Below are positions 24,068 through 32,442 of a DNA stretch of 64,000 nucleotides, piece by piece. This DNA comes from VAZQ01 sp963835165 (lineage in GTDB: Bacteria; Pseudomonadota; Alphaproteobacteria; Rhizobiales; Xanthobacteraceae), in assembly GCA_963835165.1 (NCBI GenBank), contig CAWIGD010000039.1, positions 1 to 64,000 of the forward strand, in the 5' to 3' direction. The notes beneath the pieces were generated by a model. The model searched no databases, was not told the origin of the DNA, and worked only from the letters and a program-made list of their open reading frames with translations. Position 1 is the first letter of the stretch, and every line of letters begins with the position of its first letter. Position numbers and translations under genes: made by a program.

Positions 24068-26290
24068 TCAATCGCGCATGAGCTTGTCGAGGGTGATCGG
24101 CAGATCGCGCACGCGCCTGCCGGTGGCATGATAGACCGCATTCGCGATCGCCGCCGCGGTGCCGACAATGCCGATTTCGCCGACGCCTTTGACGCCGAGC
24201 GGATTGATCTCCTCGTCCTTCTCTTCAACGAAGAAGACGTCGATCGAATGCACGTCCGCATTCACCGGCACGTGATAGTCGGCGAGGTTATGGGTCATGA
24301 ATCGCCCGAAGCGGTGATCGGTCAGGGTCTCCTCGTGCAGCGCCATGCCGATGCCCCCGACGACCGCCCCGAGAATCTGGCTTTCCGCGATCTTGGGATT
24401 GAGGATGCGGCCGGCCGCCACCGCATTGACCATGCGGGTCACGCGGATCACGCCCAGCTGCTCATCGATCTTGACCTCGGCGAACACCGCCGAATGGGTG
24501 AAATGCGCGTATTTGCTGTTCCCCTTCGGCTCGGCGCTGGCTTCTTTTTCAATCCGGTCGGCGTTGCCGGCCCGCATTGCGTCTGCGACCGAAACCTCCT
24601 GGTGCTCGTCGTCCTTGCGCCGGATCTTGCCTTCGGCGAATACCACATCGTCAAGCTTCGCCCCTGTAAGCGGCGATCCCGCCATCTTCTGTGCCAGCCC
24701 GAGAAGCTCCTCCTGCACGGCCCGACAGGCCGAATGGATGGCAGAGCCAACCGATGAGGTGGTGAATGATCCGCCCTCCACCGGTGCGTCCGGCAGCGCG
24801 GAATCGCCGAGCTTCGCGGTCACATTATCAAGCGGGACGCCAAGCATCTCGGCGGCAAGCTGGGTCATCATCGTATAGGTACCGGGTCCGATGTCGGCGG
24901 TCGCACTTGCGATCTCGACGCTGCCATTGGCCGTGATAACCGCCTTGGCGCTCGCCTTCATCTGCATCGCTTCCCAGATGCCGGTCGCCATGCCCCAGCC
25001 GACCAATTCATCCCCATCTCGCATCGAGCGAGGCTGCGGATTGCGCTTCGACCAACCGAACCTTTCCGCGCCCTGCCGATAACATTCCCGCAACTGCTTG
25101 CTGCTGAAGGGCAGGTCCTCGATCTGGTCCTTGTCGGAATAGTTGATGAGCCTGAGCTCAAGCGGATCGATCTTCGCCGCATAGGCGAGCTCATCCATCG
25201 CGCATTCAATCCCATAGGCGCCTTCCGCTCCGCCCGGTCCGCGCATGTCGCAGGGCGTGTTCTGGTCCAGCTTCACCAGCTTTTGGCTGAGCGCGCTGTT
25301 CGCGCATCGGTACAGCCGGCTCGACCAATTGACAAAATCCCGTTCGAAATCCTCGAACTGCGAGGTCATCGCGACGACCTCGTGCCGGAACGAGGCAAGG
25401 CTGCCGTCGTCGCCGGCTCCCAGTGCCAGCTTCTGTATATTTGCGGAGCGATAGCCGAGCGTGAACATCTGCTGCCGGGTGAGGTTCACCCGGACCGAGC
25501 GCTTGAGCGCGCGCGCAGCCAGCGCGGCAAGGGGCAGCTGATATTGCGGGCGCAAGCCCGCCCCGAATGCGCCGCCGACAAAGGGTGACAGCACGCGCAC
25601 CTTGTCGCGCGGCATCCCCAGCACGTCGGCTACGTAATTCCGAGAGTTCTGTGGTCCCTGCGTCTTGTCGAAGATGGTGATCTGGTCTTCCCCCTCCCAG
25701 ACCGCCGTCGCTGCGAATGTCTCCATCGGATTGTGATGCTCGACCGGCATGCGGTATTCCGCCTCGATCCGCACGGCAGCCTGCTCAAATGCCTCCACAG
25801 GACGGCCGCGCGTTGTGGGCGCCGGAGCGCCGTCCTGCTTCGAGACCTTGGCGTGCTCGCGTTGCGCTTCGAAGTCGGTGACATGCGCCTCCTGCTCGTA
25901 CTCGACGCGGACGAGCGAAGCCGCAAATCGCGCGATCTCGAACTCCTCCGCGACAACCAGCGCCACCGGCTGACCACTGAAGTGAATTTGGTCGTCATAG
26001 AGCGGACGGAACGGCGAACCCGCGGGGGCAACCTCGTCTTTATACTTCTCGTCGGACGAGGCGAGCTTGGGTCGATGCTCGTGCGTGAATACGTCGAGCA
26101 CGCCTGCGACCGCAAGCGCATCTCCGGCATCAATGCGCTTGATCCGGCCTTTGGCGATCGCGGATGAGACGACGACGCCATGCGCGACGCCAGGCACGTT
26201 GTATTCAGCGGCGTACTTCGCAATGCCGGTAACCTTCGCGCGTCCCTCGACACGGGAGGTCGGCTTGCCCAGATAGCTGGTGGCAGTCAT
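24068..26290 (-). CDS. Molybdopterin-binding subunit of a PaoC (YagR)-type aldehyde oxidoreductase
   Basis: A 740-residue large subunit of the xanthine oxidase family. It begins with SYLGKPTSRVEGRAKVTGIAKYAAE, has GGAFGAGLRPQYQ for the cofactor, CDMRGPGGAEGAYGIE at the active-site arginine loop, and GVGEIGIVG near residue 705 with the catalytic Glu that attacks via the Mo=S centre. Subgroup features are those of PaoC, which oxidises aromatic and aliphatic aldehydes to acids. GGGAG lies 6-10 nt upstream of the ATG. It is the last gene of a three-gene operon (2Fe-2S, FAD, Mo), 13 bp after the FAD subunit. No PaoD-like cofactor chaperone follows. Confidence 0.9.
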   Translation of the reverse strand: MTATSYLGKPTSRVEGRAKVTGIAKYAAEYNVPGVAHGVVVSSAIAKGRIKRIDAGDALAVAGVLDVFTHEHRPKLASSDEKYKDEVAPAGSPFRPLYDDQIHFSGQPVALVVAEEFEIARFAASLVRVEYEQEAHVTDFEAQREHAKVSKQDGAPAPTTRGRPVEAFEQAAVRIEAEYRMPVEHHNPMETFAATAVWEGEDQITIFDKTQGPQNSRNYVADVLGMPRDKVRVLSPFVGGAFGAGLRPQYQLPLAALAARALKRSVRVNLTRQQMFTLGYRSANIQKLALGAGDDGSLASFRHEVVAMTSQFEDFERDFVNWSSRLYRCANSALSQKLVKLDQNTPCDMRGPGGAEGAYGIECAMDELAYAAKIDPLELRLINYSDKDQIEDLPFSSKQLRECYRQGAERFGWSKRNPQPRSMRDGDELVGWGMATGIWEAMQMKASAKAVITANGSVEIASATADIGPGTYTMMTQLAAEMLGVPLDNVTAKLGDSALPDAPVEGGSFTTSSVGSAIHSACRAVQEELLGLAQKMAGSPLTGAKLDDVVFAEGKIRRKDDEHQEVSVADAMRAGNADRIEKEASAEPKGNSKYAHFTHSAVFAEVKIDEQLGVIRVTRMVNAVAAGRILNPKIAESQILGAVVGGIGMALHEETLTDHRFGRFMTHNLADYHVPVNADVHSIDVFFVEEKDEEINPLGVKGVGEIGIVGTAAAIANAVYHATGRRVRDLPITLDKLMRD

Positions 26291-26303
26291 GGCGCTCTCC
26301 CTG

Positions 26304-27320
26304 TTACTTGATCCGCTTGTCCGCTTGCGACTGCGGGGTTCCGCGCGCCGCCTGCGTCAGCGTGCGCAGAATGCCGCGCCGCGCCAGCTCGATCTTGAAG
26401 TCGTTGTGTCCGAAACCGCGGGCATCTCGCAGCACGGTTTCGGCCGCCCGCATGAATGTCTCGCGCGTTGCCGGCGCCCCGCTGAGCTGCGCTTCGGCTT
26501 CGTGGTTGCGCCACGGCTTGTGCGCGACGCCGCCGAGCGCCAGGCGCGCTTCCTTGATTGTGCCGTCCGCGATATCGAGACCGACCGCGATCGATACCAG
26601 GGCGAACGCATATGAGAGGCGATCGCGGATCTTCAGGTAGCTGTAGTTGGCCGCGAAACCCTTGGGCGGAAGTTCGATCGCGGTGATGATCTCGTCCGAC
26701 CGCAGATTGGTGTCGATGTTCGGCGTGTCGTCCGGCAGGCGATGGAAATCGGCAAACTTTATGCTGCGCTCGCCGTCCTTGCCGGTCGCCAGCACGCAGG
26801 CCTCGAGGGCCGCAAGCGCGACGCACATGTCGGACGGGTGCGTGGCGATGCAATGCTCGCTCGTCCCGAGAATCGCATGGCCGCGGTTGATCCCCTCGAT
26901 GGCCGAACAGCCGCTGCCCGGCTCACGCTTGTTGCACGGTGTGGTCGTATCGTAGAAATAGAAGCAGCGCGTTCGCTGCAGGAGATTGCCCCCGGTGGAG
27001 GCCATGTTTCGCAATTGCTGCGAGGCCCCGGCGAGGATCGCGCTGGCCAGCAATGGATAGCGCGCCTCGATCTGCGGATGATAGGAAAGATCGCTGTTGG
27101 GAACCAGCGCGCCTATCCGCAAGCCGCCGTCTTTCGTCTCCTCGACCTTATTGAGCGGCAGATGTGTGATGTCGATCAATCGCGACGGGCGTGCGACATT
27201 CTCCTTCATCAGGTCGATCAGGTTGGTGCCGCCCGCGATGAATTTTGCGGCTGGGTCCGCCGCGATCTGGCGTACGGCGTCGGCGACGTCGCTCGCGCGC
27301 GTATATCCAAAATTGTTCAT
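26304..27320 (-). CDS. FAD subunit of PaoABC-type aldehyde oxidoreductase, with extra 4Fe-4S cysteines
   Basis: A 338-residue FAD-binding subunit. AGGTNLIDLMKE (29-40) and STGGNLLQ (108 on) contact FAD. Cys119, Cys129, Cys138 and Cys157 (in RTRCFYFYD, TPCNKREPGSGC, and SEHCIATHP) correspond to the four cysteines that bind the additional 4Fe-4S cluster in PaoB (YagS). This cluster is missing from most xanthine-oxidase FAD subunits and makes the PaoB assignment specific. The start overlaps the stop of the 2Fe-2S gene by 4 bp. Electrons would pass from Mo through the 2Fe-2S clusters to FAD and then to an unknown acceptor. Confidence 0.9.
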   Translation of the reverse strand: MNNFGYTRASDVADAVRQIAADPAAKFIAGGTNLIDLMKENVARPSRLIDITHLPLNKVEETKDGGLRIGALVPNSDLSYHPQIEARYPLLASAILAGASQQLRNMASTGGNLLQRTRCFYFYDTTTPCNKREPGSGCSAIEGINRGHAILGTSEHCIATHPSDMCVALAALEACVLATGKDGERSIKFADFHRLPDDTPNIDTNLRSDEIITAIELPPKGFAANYSYLKIRDRLSYAFALVSIAVGLDIADGTIKEARLALGGVAHKPWRNHEAEAQLSGAPATRETFMRAAETVLRDARGFGHNDFKIELARRGILRTLTQAARGTPQSQADKRIK

Positions 27321-27889
27321 CGTCCTGCCTCCCCGGATTTCTCCGCGCCCTTGCCGGACATCACCTCTTCGATCGCCGCTACGATGTTGGGATATGCGCC
27401 GCAGCGGCAGATATTGCCGCTCATCAGCTCGCGGATTTCATCGGCAGTATGTGCCTTGCCCTCGGCAATCAGACCCGCGGCGGAGCAGATCTGCCCTGGG
27501 GTGCAGTAGCCGCACTGGAAGGCATCATGCTTCATGAAGGCCTGCTGCAACGGATGCAGCGTGCTTCCTTGTGCCAGACCCTCGATGGTCGTGACCTGCG
27601 CGCCGTCTTTCATGACCGCCAGCGTGAGGCACGAGTAGATCCGCCGCCCGTCGACCAGCACGGTGCAGGCGCCGCATTGACCGTGGTCGCAGCCCTTTTT
27701 GGTCCCGGTGAGGTCGAGATAGAGGCGCAACGCGTCGAGGAGCGTGGTCCACGGCGCGATGGTCAATGTGCGCTTCACGCCGTTGACCTGGAGCGAGACC
27801 GTCATCTTGGCAGGCGCCGAAAATTTCTTCGACTGCTTAGGAACCGCTGAGGATGCTTGAACCATCGGGATTCTCCGGGCTGGCGCCAT
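27317..27889 (-). CDS. 2Fe-2S subunit of PaoABC-type aldehyde oxidoreductase (PaoA/YagT-like)
   Basis: About 190 residues with both cluster motifs: CDHGQCGACTVL...SC in the ferredoxin-like domain and CGYCTPGQI...CRCGAYPNI in the helical domain. TGTKKGCDHGQCGACTVLV is close to PaoA of E. coli. PaoA carries a Tat signal that exports the whole complex. Here the N-terminus is short (MAPARRIPMVQASSAVP) and an in-frame TAA at 27899-27901 excludes a longer leader, so the complex is probably cytoplasmic. Starts at 27889, 27865 or GTG 27895 are all possible. First gene of the operon. Confidence 0.9.
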   Translation of the reverse strand: MAPARRIPMVQASSAVPKQSKKFSAPAKMTVSLQVNGVKRTLTIAPWTTLLDALRLYLDLTGTKKGCDHGQCGACTVLVDGRRIYSCLTLAVMKDGAQVTTIEGLAQGSTLHPLQQAFMKHDAFQCGYCTPGQICSAAGLIAEGKAHTADEIRELMSGNICRCGAYPNIVAAIEEVMSGKGAEKSGEAGR

Positions 27890-28241
27890 TCCCACTTTTT
27901 AGCGCCGGCATTCGTGGATGGAAGAGAGGTCTTTGGATTCAGCCTTTTCCGACCGTGCAGTCATAGCCAACTATTCGCAGACGCCTCAATATGAAGAAGT
28001 ACGTGGGCCCCTGACGATATCGGCGAGGCGGCACAAGCGGTACCGCTCTGGACCGATAGGGGAACGGAGCGGTTGTTGAACTTGTTCCAGACTGACCGGG
28101 AAAAAATGCATAAACCTAACTCTAGGTTCTCGTGGAGGCGCCCGTTGGCCCACGTTGTCCGGCTGGCATTTGGCGGTTGTCGACGCTCGCCCCTCATGAC
28201 ACCATATATACCGTCCCACCCCCATCAGGTTTCAAGTTTCC
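27890..28241. other. Divergent intergenic region, no gene seen
   Basis: About 350 bp separate the aldehyde oxidoreductase operon from the metallopeptidase gene. Short frames on both strands show no family features or good ribosome sites. The segment is more AT-rich than its flanks around 28060-28130 (ACTTGTTCCAG, AAAAAATGCATAAACC). It should hold both promoters, but no clear -35/-10 pair or operator can be assigned by eye. Confidence 0.4.
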
Positions 28242-29270
28242 ATGGCGAGAAAGCAATTTGCCTGGGCCTCTCTGCCAGACGAGCAACTGCTCCAGTTGCG
28301 TCTCCGGGATCTCAAGGTTAAAGTTGAAGGCACTTGGCTGGAGGAGTGCCTCAATACTCTCCACGAGGAGTTGAAGCAGCGAGAGCTCCGGGTTCGCCCA
28401 CACGCCTGGATTTCAAGTGAGTGGTTCAGCCCGGACAGCACGCCAGGCATCGCATTCCCCTTTTTTTTGGCGCATCCGCGACTGATGCAGCTGGAGAAAA
28501 AAAAGATCTTCGACGTTGAAGGCGGCACTTGGTCGGAGTGCATGGGCATTCTCCGTCATGAAGCCGGGCACGTGGTGCAGCACGCTTATCAGCTTCATCG
28601 CCGCCGCCGTTGGCAGCAGCTGTTTGGCCCATCATCGAAACGCTATCCGAGATATTACCGGCCGAACCCCGCCAGCCGGAATTTCGTTCAGCATCTGCGG
28701 CTCTGGTACGCACAGAGCCACCCGGACGAGGATTTCGCCGAAACGTTTGCGGTCTGGCTCCGGCCCCGCTCGAACTGGCGTGTGCGCTACGCCGGCTGGC
28801 CGGTATTGAAGAAACTTGAATTCGTTGATGATCTGATGGCCGAAATCGCCAATCAAAGACCGTTGCTCACCCGGAGAGAACGGGTCGAACCGCTCAGCCA
28901 ACTGACCGACACGCTCGCCGAACACTACAGGAAGAAGCTGGCTCTCTACGCCTTCGATACGCCGAAAACCTACGATCGCGATCTGCAGCGGCTGTTCTCC
29001 GCTGATCCAAGGCATTACCGGTCGCAGGCGGCATCGGCTTTCATCCGGCACAACCGTGCGAGGATCAGAGAGTTGGTTTCGAAATGGACGGGTGAATACC
29101 AGCTCACGCTGGACGCAATCCTTGACGATATGATGGTTCGGTGCCGTGAGTTGGACCTGCGCGCGGTCGGTTCGGAGCGGAAACTGATGATGGAATTCAC
29201 CGTGTTGTTGACGGCCAAGACGGTACATGCGCTCTTCGGGCCGTTGCGGCGGAAGTGGATCGCGCTATGA
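28242..29270 (+). CDS. Putative zinc-binding metallopeptidase (Mx-type), operon partner of an ATP-grasp ligase
   Basis: A 342-residue protein with a zincin motif HEAGH at residues 106-110 (ILRHEAGHVVQHAY). An acidic segment HPDEDFAETFAVWL (160-173) contains the likely third zinc ligand Glu. The sequence style (FAWASLPDEQLLQLRLRDL; PRYYRPNP) matches the uncharacterised 'putative zinc-binding metallopeptidase' family. No signal peptide or membrane segment is seen, so it is probably cytoplasmic. Its TGA overlaps the next gene's ATG (29267-29270), so the two proteins are translated together. Cleavage of a peptide made or modified by the ATP-grasp enzyme is a reasonable hypothesis; the substrate is unknown. 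Confidence 0.82.
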   Translation: MARKQFAWASLPDEQLLQLRLRDLKVKVEGTWLEECLNTLHEELKQRELRVRPHAWISSEWFSPDSTPGIAFPFFLAHPRLMQLEKKKIFDVEGGTWSECMGILRHEAGHVVQHAYQLHRRRRWQQLFGPSSKRYPRYYRPNPASRNFVQHLRLWYAQSHPDEDFAETFAVWLRPRSNWRVRYAGWPVLKKLEFVDDLMAEIANQRPLLTRRERVEPLSQLTDTLAEHYRKKLALYAFDTPKTYDRDLQRLFSADPRHYRSQAASAFIRHNRARIRELVSKWTGEYQLTLDAILDDMMVRCRELDLRAVGSERKLMMEFTVLLTAKTVHALFGPLRRKWIAL

Positions 29271-30298
29271 AGTCTCTACGTGTCCTTGTGCTTTTGCATC
29301 CGGATCTGATACCTCCGGAATCAAGCAAGGGTTACACCGAACAGGAAATTAATGTCTGGAAAACCGAGTATGACGTCGTAAGTACGCTGCGTGCGGCTGG
29401 GCACGAGGTTCGTCCGCTCGGCGTGCACGACGAGCTCAAGCCCATCCGCGACGAAATCGAGAACTGGAAGCCGGATGTAGCATTCAGCCTGCTCGAGCAG
29501 TTCCACGGCGAAGTCATCTACGACCAGAACGTAGCAAGCTATCTTGAGCTGCTACGCATTCCCTACACCGGGTGCAATCCACGTGGCCTGATGCTGGCGC
29601 GCGGCAAGGATCTGTCTAAGACGCTCGTGCACTACCATCGGATTCCGGTGCCGGCCTTCGCGGTGTTCCAAAAGCACCGCAAGGTTCGACGCCCGACACG
29701 TCTTGGCCTGCCGCTGATCGTCAAGAGCCTGAGCGAGGATTCGTCCTACGGCATTTCGCAGGCCTCGGTCGTCGACACCGACGAGAAGCTCGAGGAGCGC
29801 GTCGCATTCATTCACGAACGGATCGGGACGGCCGCCATCGCGGAGCAATATGTCGAGGGGCGCGAACTCTATGTCGGAGTGCTCGGGAACGACCGGTTGC
29901 GGGTGTTGCCGGTCTGGGAGCTCAAATTCGGCGACATGGCGCAGGGCGCATGGCCAATTGCAACGGAGAAGGTCAAGCACGATCCTGATTATCAGGAACG
30001 CCGCGGTATCACGCATGGGCCGGCCAAAGATCTCGCTCCAGAAGTGCTCGCCCGTATACAACGATCCGCCAAGCGGATCTTCCGGACGTTGGGACTCGAC
30101 GGATATGCTCGGATCGATTTCCGCCTATCCGCGGAAGGCGTCCCATACTTTCTCGAAGCGAATCCCAATCCTGAGATCGCCGAGAGTCAGGAATTTTCCA
30201 AGGCGGCTCTTCATGATGGTCTCGCGTATCGCGAACTCCTGCAACGTATCCTTGGACTGGGTATAAGGCGGGCAATGCCGGCGGCGTCTGCGAGCTGA
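29267..30298 (+). CDS. ATP-grasp enzyme, D-alanine-D-alanine ligase-like
   Basis: A 343-residue ATP-grasp protein. An N-terminal substrate domain (LHPDLIPPES; VAFSLLEQFHGE; GIPYTGCN-like RIPYTGCNPRGLMLARGKD) is followed by the ATP domain (LPLIVKSLSEDSSYGIS; YVEGRELYVGVLGN) and the metal site ARIDFRLSAEGVPYFLEANPNPEI with Asp, Glu and Asn ligands. It should form an amide or peptide bond via an acyl-phosphate. It differs from housekeeping Ddl: the lid region is shifted and the gene is not in a mur/fts cluster. It overlaps the metallopeptidase gene by ATGA, implying a joint function, perhaps making a small peptide-like compound or modifying a protein. Confidence 0.88.
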   Translation: MKSLRVLVLLHPDLIPPESSKGYTEQEINVWKTEYDVVSTLRAAGHEVRPLGVHDELKPIRDEIENWKPDVAFSLLEQFHGEVIYDQNVASYLELLRIPYTGCNPRGLMLARGKDLSKTLVHYHRIPVPAFAVFQKHRKVRRPTRLGLPLIVKSLSEDSSYGISQASVVDTDEKLEERVAFIHERIGTAAIAEQYVEGRELYVGVLGNDRLRVLPVWELKFGDMAQGAWPIATEKVKHDPDYQERRGITHGPAKDLAPEVLARIQRSAKRIFRTLGLDGYARIDFRLSAEGVPYFLEANPNPEIAESQEFSKAALHDGLAYRELLQRILGLGIRRAMPAASAS

Positions 30299-30365
30299 TG
30301 AGTGCTCGCCGTTCGTGTGTTCGGGGACGAAGCAGGCGTGAAGTCCAGCCGATCCCGGGCTCGAT

Positions 30366-30443
30366 CGTCTGCAACCGATCTTCGTGCTGGTCGGTGAGGT
30401 TGCCGCCGCCCCAGTCCAAATGATCGAATACGCCGAACTTCAT
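30366..30443 (-). pseudogene. N-terminal fragment of an LLM-class flavin oxidoreductase
   Basis: From an ATG at 30443 with GGAGA upstream, the minus strand reads MKFGVFDHLDWGGG, then NLTDQHEDRLQTIE, which is the typical beginning of a luciferase-like monooxygenase. Homology stops after ~26 residues, and the frame then runs on through unrelated sequence opposite the ATP-grasp gene. This looks like the stump of a deleted gene. A complete member of the same family lies next to it on the other strand, so gene loss or rearrangement has occurred here. Confidence 0.65.
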
Positions 30444-30574
30444 GTCGTCTCCTTCCCATCACGGTGTATGCACACCAGGCTCAGATCTGTTGGGAACCCG
30501 GAGACGACCAACTCCATGCGCGGGTGTCGTGAGCTGCTAGCGCCAGCGTAGGTGTCTGTCATTGAGGAATGGTA

Positions 30575-31663
30575 ATGGAATTCGGCATCTTCTCGAACGG
30601 CTTTCGCCCGCATACCAGCGCGTCCCGGACTTACGAGGAAGACCTCAGCGAGATCGTCCTGGCCGATCAACTCGGATTTCGCGACGCCTACATCAGCGAG
30701 CATCATGGCGAGCCGGTCTATATCGACAAGGTGGATACGTTGCCGGTCCCCGAACTGCTCATGTGCAAGGCAGCGGGGCTGACCAAACACATCCGCATGG
30801 GTGCAGCGGTGAAACTCATTCACCTTGCACATCCGGTCGATACGGCCATCCAGGCGGCGGTCACCGATCACGTGGTTGGCGGCGGCCGTTTCATCTTCGG
30901 TTTCGGCTCGGGATTTCCCAATCCGCTTTTCGCCAACGAACGCGGACTCTCCCACGAAGACCGCCATCCACGCCTGCGGGAGTCCCTCGACCTCATCCTG
31001 AAGTGCTGGACCGCGGCGGGGCCATTCGACTGGGAGGGCAAATATTGGCAAGGAAAAAACATCGTCGCCACCCCGCGTCCATTGAACGCGCCGCACATGC
31101 CGATGGCGACCGCGACCGACACCGAGGCAATGATCGAGCTCGCCGGCAGCCGCGGCTACACGCTCCTGGCGGCGCAGCTCGAACCGGCTTCCTTCATACG
31201 GAGAAAGGCTGACCGCTATGCCCGCGCCGCCAAAGCCGCAGGCCGAGTGAGCCCGCTCAAGAACATCACCGTCGCCCGCTACGTCCACCTGGCGGACTCC
31301 CGGCAGGACGCGATGGACGACCTGCGTCCCGCGATCACCTACGAGCTAGGATTTCAGGTCCAGCGCGGCCTGATCAGGATGCTCAAATCCAACTATAACT
31401 GGCAATTCACGGGTGAGGATGTTTCCTTCGACCAACTCGCCGAGGCTGGCGTCTATTTCCTGGGCGATCCGGATTCGGTCGCGCTCCAGCTCAGGGAGTT
31501 CTATGAAGCGTCGGGTGGTTTCGGCACGCTGCTGATGGTCACGGGCAAGGATTGGGCAACCCGCGAGAAGCGCGCTCGGTCGATGAAGCTCTTCATGGAA
31601 CATGTGGCGCCGAAGCTCCGCGACCTGGAGCCGATACGCGAGCCCGACATAGTTGCTGCGTAA
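30575..31663 (+). CDS. LLM-class flavin-dependent oxidoreductase
   Basis: About 362 residues of luciferase-like (TIM barrel) fold: MEFGIFSNGFRPH, FRDAYISEHHGEP, IRMGAAVKLIHLAHPV, GGGRFIFGFGSG, and RHPRLRESLDLILKCW are hallmarks of the group that uses F420 or, in most proteobacteria, reduced FMN. It could monooxygenate an alkane, amine, sulfonate or aromatic. The ATG at 30575 is preferred to 30569 because a GAGGA lies 7 nt upstream. It stands alone; no flavin reductase gene is adjacent. Confidence 0.9.
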   Translation: MEFGIFSNGFRPHTSASRTYEEDLSEIVLADQLGFRDAYISEHHGEPVYIDKVDTLPVPELLMCKAAGLTKHIRMGAAVKLIHLAHPVDTAIQAAVTDHVVGGGRFIFGFGSGFPNPLFANERGLSHEDRHPRLRESLDLILKCWTAAGPFDWEGKYWQGKNIVATPRPLNAPHMPMATATDTEAMIELAGSRGYTLLAAQLEPASFIRRKADRYARAAKAAGRVSPLKNITVARYVHLADSRQDAMDDLRPAITYELGFQVQRGLIRMLKSNYNWQFTGEDVSFDQLAEAGVYFLGDPDSVALQLREFYEASGGFGTLLMVTGKDWATREKRARSMKLFMEHVAPKLRDLEPIREPDIVAA

Positions 31664-31878
31664 GACCCTCAATTCAGTCTGCCCAAATGGTGTTCTTGGG
31701 TCTTCGGGTTGAACGATCGGGGCGGCGCATGAGCTCCCGGTGATGGCTCAGTGAGCCTTGACCCCGGCAGCGCGGCGGACCCCGACGGACGGCGATAAGA
31801 CTTTGCATACCATGTTTGACAGAGCCGCCCGTCATGGGGGGCTTTGGCGCTATAAGCTCTCCCCTTCGGGAGGCCATT

Positions 31879-32301
31879 ATGGTCAAACACGGCGCGCTGT
31901 CGAAATCACACGTGCATCAGATGCTCGCCTCGAAAGATGCGCGCGTGCGGCGCGCCGCTTACACGCTTCTGGAGGCAAGCAATCCCGCGCTCAGGAGAAA
32001 CAGCGAGCTGTTTCTGGAGATCATACGCTTCATCTGGGAAGCCAATCCGAGCTACGATATCTATCGAGAGTTCAACAAGCGCCATTTGATCGTCCCGTAT
32101 AAGGTTCACGAGCTTATCAGCGCACGTCTCAAGGTGGAAAAACAGGAGCAACTGCGTGCCGCTGTCGATCAGCGCACCGACGAGACGCGCCGGGACCAGG
32201 GTGGATTTTTCCAGCGGCTGTTTGGACGCCGCCCGCCCGCCCTTCAAGGCGCGAGATCCAGGAATCGCGACGCCCGTGCACATCTCTCCCGAACTTTCTG
32301 A
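31879..32301 (+). CDS. Hypothetical protein, basic, about 140 residues
   Basis: Not recognised. The ATG at 31879 (MVKHGALSKSHVHQML) has GGGAGG 8 nt upstream, which supports real translation. The first ~100 residues look like a compact helical domain (SKDARVRRAAYTLLEASNPALRRNSELFLEI; FNKRHLIVPYKVHELI). The last ~40 are Arg/Gln-rich and low in complexity (FQRLFGRRPPALQGARSRN). No signal peptide or membrane helix. It is flanked by an LLM gene and a convergent hydrolase. A small nucleic-acid- or protein-binding role is possible but unsupported. Confidence 0.55.
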   Translation: MVKHGALSKSHVHQMLASKDARVRRAAYTLLEASNPALRRNSELFLEIIRFIWEANPSYDIYREFNKRHLIVPYKVHELISARLKVEKQEQLRAAVDQRTDETRRDQGGFFQRLFGRRPPALQGARSRNRDARAHLSRTF

Positions 32302-32442
32302 ACACGACCGCGCGCGATGCCATCTCTTTCGTCGAAGCGGATGTCGCCTGGCTTGGCATAATGGTAGCCGGCTTCAGGTCCGCGGCGACGATGCTGGAAC
32401 ATCCAAGCGATCCGTTGACAGGTCCGGACCAAGCCAATCTTC

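Noticed and set aside
31816..31856. TTGACA at 31816 and TATAAG at 31851 as a promoter
   Set aside because: The spacing is 29 bp, far from the ~17 bp needed for a sigma-70 promoter.
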